The notes under the pieces were generated by a model. It searched no databases. It was not told the origin of the DNA and saw only the letters and a list, made by a program, of their open reading frames with translations. Both the position numbers and the translations under genes were made by a program. Shown one piece after another: positions 5,607-9,146 of a stretch of DNA of 9,146 nucleotides. The stretch comes from an uncultured Bacillota bacterium. GTDB taxonomy: Bacteria; Bacillota; Clostridia; Christensenellales; QAND01. Within the stretch, counting starts at the first letter, position 1. Each line of letters opens with the position of its first letter. The stretch lies in assembly GCA_905208455.1 (NCBI GenBank), contig CAJLPK010000068.1, positions 1 through 9,146 of the forward strand. Reading direction: 5' to 3'.

Positions 5607-5894
5607 GTGTATACAAAGCTGCGCCGCGGCAACCAAATCCTTTTTACCTGCAGCAGCCGATGCCTGCAGCCGTTTTTGGCCCTCATCCGGCAAACCTATG
5701 CCTGCCGCCTTTTGTACTGGGAACAGGCCGCCCCATCGCACCCGGGGCCCTGGGCCCCCTTTCTGCTCAAAGACAGGCCGAACCGCGAACAGCAGCGCTA
5801 TCTGGCGCAGCAAGCAAAAAAGGAGGACATCCCTTGGCAATCCTGCTCACCGGCGCCACCCATACCGGCAAGACCGTCCTATCCCAGCGCCTGA
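5607..5894 (+). CDS. Doubtful ORF between DUF6530 and the kinase remnant, possibly a decayed gene
   Basis: The frame is open from the end of DUF6530 to 5894; the only plausible start is a GTG at 5607 with no clear ribosome binding site. The sequence LEDLEEVYTKLRRGNQILF and the later REQQRYLAQQAKKED look like real helices, and many codons end in G or C as in neighbouring genes. The last 20 or so residues (SPAPPIPARPSYPSA) overlap the kinase start in another frame and look non-coding, as if the original stop was lost. I do not recognise the family. It may be a decayed gene, or chance in a GC-rich sequence. Confidence 0.25.
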   Translation: MYTKLRRGNQILFTCSSRCLQPFLALIRQTYACRLLYWEQAAPSHPGPWAPFLLKDRPNREQQRYLAQQAKKEDIPWQSCSPAPPIPARPSYPSA

Positions 5895-6358
5895 TGGAAC
5901 GCCTTGCCATCCCCTATTTCTCGCTGGATCATCTGAAAATGGGGCTGATCCGCAGCGGCTATACCGCGCTGCCCCCCTGTCAGGACGATGCGCTTTGCAG
6001 CCTGCTCTGGCCCATTGCGCGCGTAATGGCTAAAACCGTGGTGGAAAACCGCCAAAGCCTGATTTTGGAAGGGGCCTAACTCCCCCTTTCCTATGCCGAC
6101 GATTTTTCCGAGGACTATGCGCCGCATATCCGCTTTCTCTGCCTTGTCATGTCCGACCGCTATCTGCGCCGCCATTACGCCGATGTGCTGCGCCATGCCA
6201 ACGACGCGGATCGCCGCCTATCCGACAGCGACTGCACCCTTGATTTTCTCATCGAGGAAAACACCCGCTGCTTGGCAGGCTGCCGCGCGCATGGCTGCCC
6301 CTACCACCTGATAGACAGCCGCTGCGATTTGGACGCGCTGTGCGCCCTGTTCGCTTAG
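5834..6358 (+). pseudogene. P-loop kinase-like ATPase interrupted by one in-frame TAA
   Basis: The reading frame starts at TTG 5834, 7 nt after AGGAGG (5821-5826). Residues 1-14 form a beta strand and Walker A motif (AILLTGATHTGKT, GxxxxGKT at 7-14), followed by FSLDHLKMGLIRSG and the strand SLILEG. Codon 82 (6077-6079) is TAA, yet the same frame continues for 92 codons with LPLSYADDF, then FLCLVMSDRYLRRHYADVL and SDCTLDFLIEENTRCL, ending at TAG 6356. Together this is the normal 170-175 residue length of a Clostridia family of small adenylate/zeta-type kinase-like P-loop proteins. In my memory of the family the break falls on an aromatic residue in EG-x-Y-[IL]-P, so one base change (TAT or TAC to TAA) would explain it. 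No restart with a ribosome binding site is seen after the stop, so the product is probably a non-functional 81-residue fragment. Substrate unknown. Confidence 0.75.
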
Positions 6359-6380
6359 CGCCCGGCTTTCCTGTGCAAAC

Positions 6381-6411
6381 AAAAAAGCATCCCCCAAGGG
6401 ATGCTTTTTTT
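6381..6411. terminator. Bidirectional Rho-independent terminator
   Basis: A perfect 7-bp stem GCATCCC (6387-6393) and GGGATGC (6398-6404) with loop CCAA is flanked by six A's on the left and seven T's on the right. It separates the plus-strand DUF6530/kinase unit from the convergent minus-strand malic enzyme/TIGR04076 unit and can serve both. Confidence 0.9.
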
Positions 6412-6429
6412 CCGGCCTTCCGGCGTTCT

Positions 6430-6777
6430 TCATTCATAAAATCTGCCGCGGAAAAAGTTTTCCCGCCCTGTCCTTTGGGCTGTCACGCGAAAGAGCACGT
6501 TGCCGTCCGGGCATACGATCTCCTTGGTGTATCGCCCGCTGCCGCCGATGTTTTGCAGGTCCCCGCCGCTGCGCACCGCCTCCATCACGGGAAACAGCAC
6601 CATCATCACCTTGGAGCAAATGCCCTGCCCCGCCGCGTTGACCGGGCAGCCATAGCCGCAGGTGTACACGTCGCCCGGCTCCTCGCCGTTCCGGCATACG
6701 CGCTCCGGGCCGCTGCCGCGCAGGTAGCCTATGACCTCAATCCGCCACTGAAACTCCTCGTCATACCATTTTTTCAT
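6430..6777 (-). CDS. TIGR04076 family protein (115 aa)
   Basis: This small soluble protein matches the TIGR04076 family, whose function is unknown. Typical stretches are FQWRIEVIGYLRG at the N-terminus, VYTCGYGCPVNAAGQGICSK in the middle, FPVMEAVRSGGDLQNIGG, and VCPDGNVLFRV near the end. Five cysteines (28, 40, 44, 54, 89) with the spacing C-x3-C-x9-C could bind a metal or cluster (inference). The ATG at 6777 follows the malic enzyme stop by 3 nt, with GGCAGG and AGG stretches upstream inside the malic enzyme's last codons, so its translation is probably coupled to that gene. It is last in the unit and is followed by the bidirectional terminator. Confidence 0.85.
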   Translation of the reverse strand: MKKWYDEEFQWRIEVIGYLRGSGPERVCRNGEEPGDVYTCGYGCPVNAAGQGICSKVMMVLFPVMEAVRSGGDLQNIGGSGRYTKEIVCPDGNVLFRVTAQRTGRENFFRGRFYE

Positions 6778-6780
6778 GCC

Positions 6781-7953
6781 CTATCGCCTGCCCCCGGTTT
6801 CCTGCCAGGCCCTGGCCACAGCCGCCGCCACCTGTTCCGTCACCGCAGGGTCAAATACACTGGGAATGATGTTTTCCTCGCACAGCTCGTCCGCCGGGAT
6901 CACCGCAGCAATGGCCTTGGCCGCCGCCACCTTCATCTCATAATTGATGTCCCGCGCCCGGACGGACAGCGCGCCCTTAAAGACCCCCGGGAACGCCAGC
7001 AGGTTGTTGATCTGGTTGGGAAAATCCGACCGGCCGGTGCCCATCACGCGCACGCCCGCCGCCTTCGCCTCGCCGTAGGAGATCTCCGGCGTGGGGTTGG
7101 CCATGGCAAATACGATGGGGTCCTTGGCCATGGTGCGGATCATCTCTGCCGTCAGCACCCCGGGCACCGATACGCCGACAAACACATCCGCCCCGCGCAG
7201 CGCATCCGCCAGCGTGCCGCGTAGGCCCGTCAAGTTGGTCACCCGGCACAGCTCCTTTTTATGGTCGCGGATGCCCACGCCGCGCTCTGCATACAAAATG
7301 CCGTTTTCATCCACGGCGATGATGTCCTTTACGCCCGCTGCCAGCATCATGCGGATGATGGCCGTGCCCGCCGCGCCCGGGCCGTTTAGCACCACGCGGA
7401 TGCCGCCTATCTTTTTGCCCACCACCCTGAGCGCATTCATCAGCGCCGCCGTCACCACAATGCCGGTGCCGTGCTGGTCGTCGTGGAATACCGGAATTTC
7501 CAGCATCTCCTCCAGCCGCCGCTCGATTTCAAAGCACCGCGGCGAAGAAATATCCTCCAAATTGATGCCGCCGAACGCGGGCGCGATGCGCCGCACCGTC
7601 TCGATGATCTCCTCTGTGTCCTTGGTATCCAGGCAGATCGGCACGGCATCCACCCCGCCGAACCGCTTGAACAGCGCCGCCTTGCCCTCCATGACGGGCA
7701 GCGCCGCCTTGGGCCCAATATCGCCCAGGCCCAGTACCGCCGTGCCGTCCGTGACCACCGCCACCAGATGCCCTTTGGCGGTATAGCGGTATACCTCCTC
7801 CTCGTTGGCCGCGATTTTGCGGCAGGGCTCCGCCACGCCCGGCGTATACGCCACGGAAAGGTCGTCCCGCGTTTCAAGCGGCGCCGGGCACTCCACCCGC
7901 AGCTTGCCCTTGTATTGTTCATGCACTTTGAGCGCTTGTTGGTTGTAATCCAT
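6781..7953 (-). CDS. NAD(P)-dependent malic enzyme, short bacterial form (390 aa)
   Basis: It catalyses oxidative decarboxylation of malate to pyruvate and CO2 with NAD(P)+ and a divalent metal, in the cytoplasm. Recognisable parts are SVAYTPGVAEPC (catalytic Tyr36), GPKAALPVMEGKAALFKRF (catalytic Lys91 region), NLEDISSPRCFEIE and FHDDQHGTG (metal-binding acids Glu133, Asp134, Asp158), the nucleotide-binding LNGPGAAGTAI (about 189-199), FAMANPTPEI and NQINNLLAFPGVFKGAL. The 390-residue length is that of the short form without an extra C-terminal domain; NAD or NADP preference cannot be read reliably. The start is ATG 7953, 9 nt after GGGAGG; the in-frame ATG at 7989 overlaps the promoter -10 box and cannot be translated from that promoter. 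Confidence 0.95.
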   Translation of the reverse strand: MDYNQQALKVHEQYKGKLRVECPAPLETRDDLSVAYTPGVAEPCRKIAANEEEVYRYTAKGHLVAVVTDGTAVLGLGDIGPKAALPVMEGKAALFKRFGGVDAVPICLDTKDTEEIIETVRRIAPAFGGINLEDISSPRCFEIERRLEEMLEIPVFHDDQHGTGIVVTAALMNALRVVGKKIGGIRVVLNGPGAAGTAIIRMMLAAGVKDIIAVDENGILYAERGVGIRDHKKELCRVTNLTGLRGTLADALRGADVFVGVSVPGVLTAEMIRTMAKDPIVFAMANPTPEISYGEAKAAGVRVMGTGRSDFPNQINNLLAFPGVFKGALSVRARDINYEMKVAAAKAIAAVIPADELCEENIIPSVFDPAVTEQVAAAVARAWQETGGRR

Positions 7954-7987
7954 CTTTGCCATCCTCCCGGTTTCTTGCGTCTGGTTC

Positions 7988-8015
7988 ATTATACCACCGC
8001 CGGCCCGCTTTACAA
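7988..8015 (-). promoter_or_regulatory. Promoter of malic enzyme with extended -10
   Basis: On the minus strand TTGTAA (8010-8015) and TATAAT (7988-7993) are 16 bp apart, and the -10 is preceded by TGG (extended -10). The start site should be near 7981, giving a leader of about 28 nt to ATG 7953. It overlaps the stop codon of the upstream 95-aa gene. Confidence 0.7.
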
Positions 8016-8297
8016 TGCGCCGATTTTTTTCATCAGCGTTACGCAGTCCCGAAACCCCTGCAGGTACACCGCCTCGTTGTCCATCGCGCCGAGCTGGTTT
8101 GCCATCGCCTCCAGCTCCAGCAGCATGCGCCCGTTTTCGCCCAGCATTTCCTTGATGCGAAAAAACAGCGCCTCCATCCCGGCCCGCAACACCCGGTACT
8201 CCTCCCTGTGCCTGTTTTCCAGCGCCAGCTCATACTGCGAAGCTGCAAACGCCTGCTCCAGATTGCGTTCAAACACGGTCTTTTCCTTTGCTTGCAT
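8010..8297 (-). CDS. Small helical protein of unknown function (95 aa)
   Basis: The product is nearly all charged and amphipathic helix (residues about 3-30, 33-70 and 74-92), with no membrane segment and no signal. The ending YLQGFRDCVTLMKKI resembles the last helix of small Firmicutes proteins such as DUF6809, but I am not sure of that assignment. ATG 8297 is chosen because GAGGGGG (8306-8312) lies 8 nt upstream; the much longer open frame upstream runs through the terminator of the next gene and is not credible. It is 56 nt from malic enzyme, which has its own promoter, so co-transcription is possible but not required. Confidence 0.7.
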   Translation of the reverse strand: MQAKEKTVFERNLEQAFAASQYELALENRHREEYRVLRAGMEALFFRIKEMLGENGRMLLELEAMANQLGAMDNEAVYLQGFRDCVTLMKKIGAL

Positions 8298-8340
8298 CTT
8301 GTTTTCCCCCTCACTCTTATGCTTAGCGCCGGGCCGCGGC

Positions 8341-8372
8341 AAGAAAAAACGCTGCCCTTTTGCCTGCAGCGT
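8341..8372 (-). terminator. Rho-independent terminator of the PH-like membrane protein gene
   Basis: On the minus strand the stem CGCTGC/GCAGCG (8350-8355 with 8366-8371), extended by one A-T pair, has a 10-nt loop and is followed by TTTTTTCTT. It lies about 40 nt after the stop of the 8413-8922 gene and before the 95-aa gene. Confidence 0.75.
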
Positions 8373-8412
8373 ATGCCGTACGGGCCGCGCCTGCCCGCGA
8401 CCCGTCCCGTTG

Positions 8413-8922
8413 TCAGCCGCGCCGGCGATAGAGCTCCTTGCCCCCCTCTTTCTGCCAGCCGGAAAGCGGCAGATGCTCTGCCAAAAATTCCAAGACCTCC
8501 CTGCGGCAGGCCAGCATGAATAAGCCGGGGGCCACCGTCTGCCCAATGCGCTGCTTGTAGATCTCTGTTTCCGTCAGCTCCTCTGTCAATAAAAATACCA
8601 TTCTCTGCGGCAGCCCGCCGGCATTGGGCCCGGGCGCATAGCTGCCCGCGCCGCGCACCTCTTCCCAGCGCACCAGCCGCTTGTATTTGCCGCTGCGCAC
8701 AAACCCTTTTTCCGTAAACACAAAGCGCACCAGCGATTTTTTGCAAAAAAGCCATACGCCCAGGCACAGCACCGCGCCCGTCGCCATGCCGGCGCCCCAT
8801 TGCCCTGCCTGTGCGCCGGAGGCCGCCGCCAGCGTCAGCGCCAGCACAAAGCAGCCCGCCGTATACGCCGCGTTCATCGGAAAGGCCCATACGCGCAAAA
8901 TATCCTTCGGTTTGCCTGCCAT
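8413..8922 (-). CDS. Two-TM membrane protein with a PH-like/YcxB-like cytoplasmic domain (169 aa)
   Basis: Two hydrophobic helices (about residues 16-37 and 43-60) are followed by a soluble domain of about 105 residues. That domain opens with VRFVFTEKGFVRSGKYKRLVRWEEVRGAG, a pattern (strand, turn, GxxxxxxWEEV) typical of bacterial PH-like or YcxB-like domains anchored to the membrane, and finishes with a helix REVLEFLAEHLPL. The function is unknown; such proteins are usually hypothetical. ATG 8922 follows AAGGGG by about 8-10 nt. It starts 13 nt after the stop of the upstream minus-strand gene, suggesting co-transcription, and is closed by a terminator. Confidence 0.7.
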   Translation of the reverse strand: MAGKPKDILRVWAFPMNAAYTAGCFVLALTLAAASGAQAGQWGAGMATGAVLCLGVWLFCKKSLVRFVFTEKGFVRSGKYKRLVRWEEVRGAGSYAPGPNAGGLPQRMVFLLTEELTETEIYKQRIGQTVAPGLFMLACRREVLEFLAEHLPLSGWQKEGGKELYRRRG

Positions 8923-8935
8923 GCCGCTGCCCCTT

Positions 8936-9146
8936 TTAATCCTCCAGCTCCTCCGGGCCCGCTACCATGTCCACGTGCAGCCAGTCGCTGTCCGGCCGGC
9001 ATACCAGCCGCGCATCCAGATACGCCTGCGCCAGCGTCAGGATGGTCTGCCCCTGGTAGTTGCCGCTCTCCATCCGCTGCACCACCAGCGCCGCGTCCGC
9101 CCTGTTGTCCTCATTCAAGCACAGCGGCAGCAAAAGCGACATCGCG
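8936..9146 (-). CDS. C-terminal part of a DUF3825-like protein (5' truncated by window edge)
   Basis: Seventy codons are visible and the frame is still open at the window edge, so this is most likely the 3' end of a longer gene rather than a 68-residue protein starting at the ATG at 9142. The sequence LLLPLCLNEDNRADAALVV, then YQGQTILTLAQAYLDARLV and RPDSDWL, resembles the end of the DUF3825 domain as I remember it, which is often found in proteins with nucleic-acid-binding modules. The upstream domains cannot be seen. It probably shares a transcript with the two-TM PH-like protein gene 13 nt downstream. Confidence 0.55.
   Translation of the reverse strand, partial: AMSLLLPLCLNEDNRADAALVVQRMESGNYQGQTILTLAQAYLDARLVCRPDSDWLHVDMVAGPEELED

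Noticed and set aside
5571..5840. 89-codon minus-strand open frame opposite the DUF6530/kinase gap
   Set aside because: It has no ribosome binding site or recognisable family and lies antisense to a more protein-like frame on the plus strand.
6340..7224. 294-codon plus-strand open frame
   Set aside because: It is antisense to the TIGR04076 and malic enzyme genes, begins in the bidirectional terminator region and has no ribosome binding site.
7471..8523. 350-codon plus-strand open frame
   Set aside because: It is antisense to malic enzyme, the 95-aa gene and part of the PH-like gene. It crosses a promoter and a terminator and looks like low-complexity shadow sequence.
8298..8546. N-terminal extension of the 95-aa protein to 178 residues
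   Set aside because: The extension runs through a terminator hairpin and the 3' end of the neighbouring gene. A good ribosome binding site precedes ATG 8297 instead.

Overview
The window looks like a chromosomal segment of a GC-rich anaerobic Firmicute, probably a gut-type member of the Clostridia. This is inferred from strong AGGAGG-type ribosome binding sites, a high proportion of G or C at third codon positions, and families typical of that group (DUF5058, DUF6530, TIGR04076, small Cro-like regulators). No rRNA, tRNA, transposase or CRISPR array was seen.

Layout. 1-222: 3' end of a class I/II aminotransferase, followed by terminator hairpins. 295-602: a small minus-strand gene for a helical protein of unknown function, divergent from a 65-residue Cro-like regulator (642-839). 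Their face-to-face promoters lie inside a 13-bp-arm inverted repeat. 840-1374: an array of six direct repeats of 94-97 bp. 1511-4444: an operon with its own promoter, coding for two polytopic membrane proteins (DUF5058 and a partner) and a membrane-anchored M20 metallo-hydrolase related to PM20D1/carboxypeptidase S. 4445 to about 4995: a second array of the same repeat family, decaying at its 3' end. 5024-6411: a strong promoter with an AT-rich palindromic operator candidate, a DUF6530 protein, a doubtful ORF and a P-loop kinase-like gene broken by one in-frame TAA, closed by a bidirectional terminator. The rest is on the minus strand: a DUF3825-like 3' end, a two-TM protein with a PH-like domain, a 95-residue helical protein, malic enzyme and a TIGR04076 protein.

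How the genes may work together. The DUF5058 pair and the M20 enzyme form a tight co-directional unit that looks like uptake or export of a small amide or peptide coupled to hydrolysis at the membrane. The substrate is unknown. Malic enzyme (malate to pyruvate and CO2) and the small Cys-rich TIGR04076 protein are 3 nt apart and should be co-transcribed.

Most unusual content: the repeat family. Two arrays in the same orientation bracket the transporter-hydrolase operon, and each begins directly at the TAG stop of the gene before it. Units come in two alternating types, with conserved hairpins, a GCCCCGGGGC core, terminator-like sequence in one type, and on the minus strand a Shine-Dalgarno plus ATG leading into a short ORF with a PRGTKYA motif. 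I do not recognise this family.
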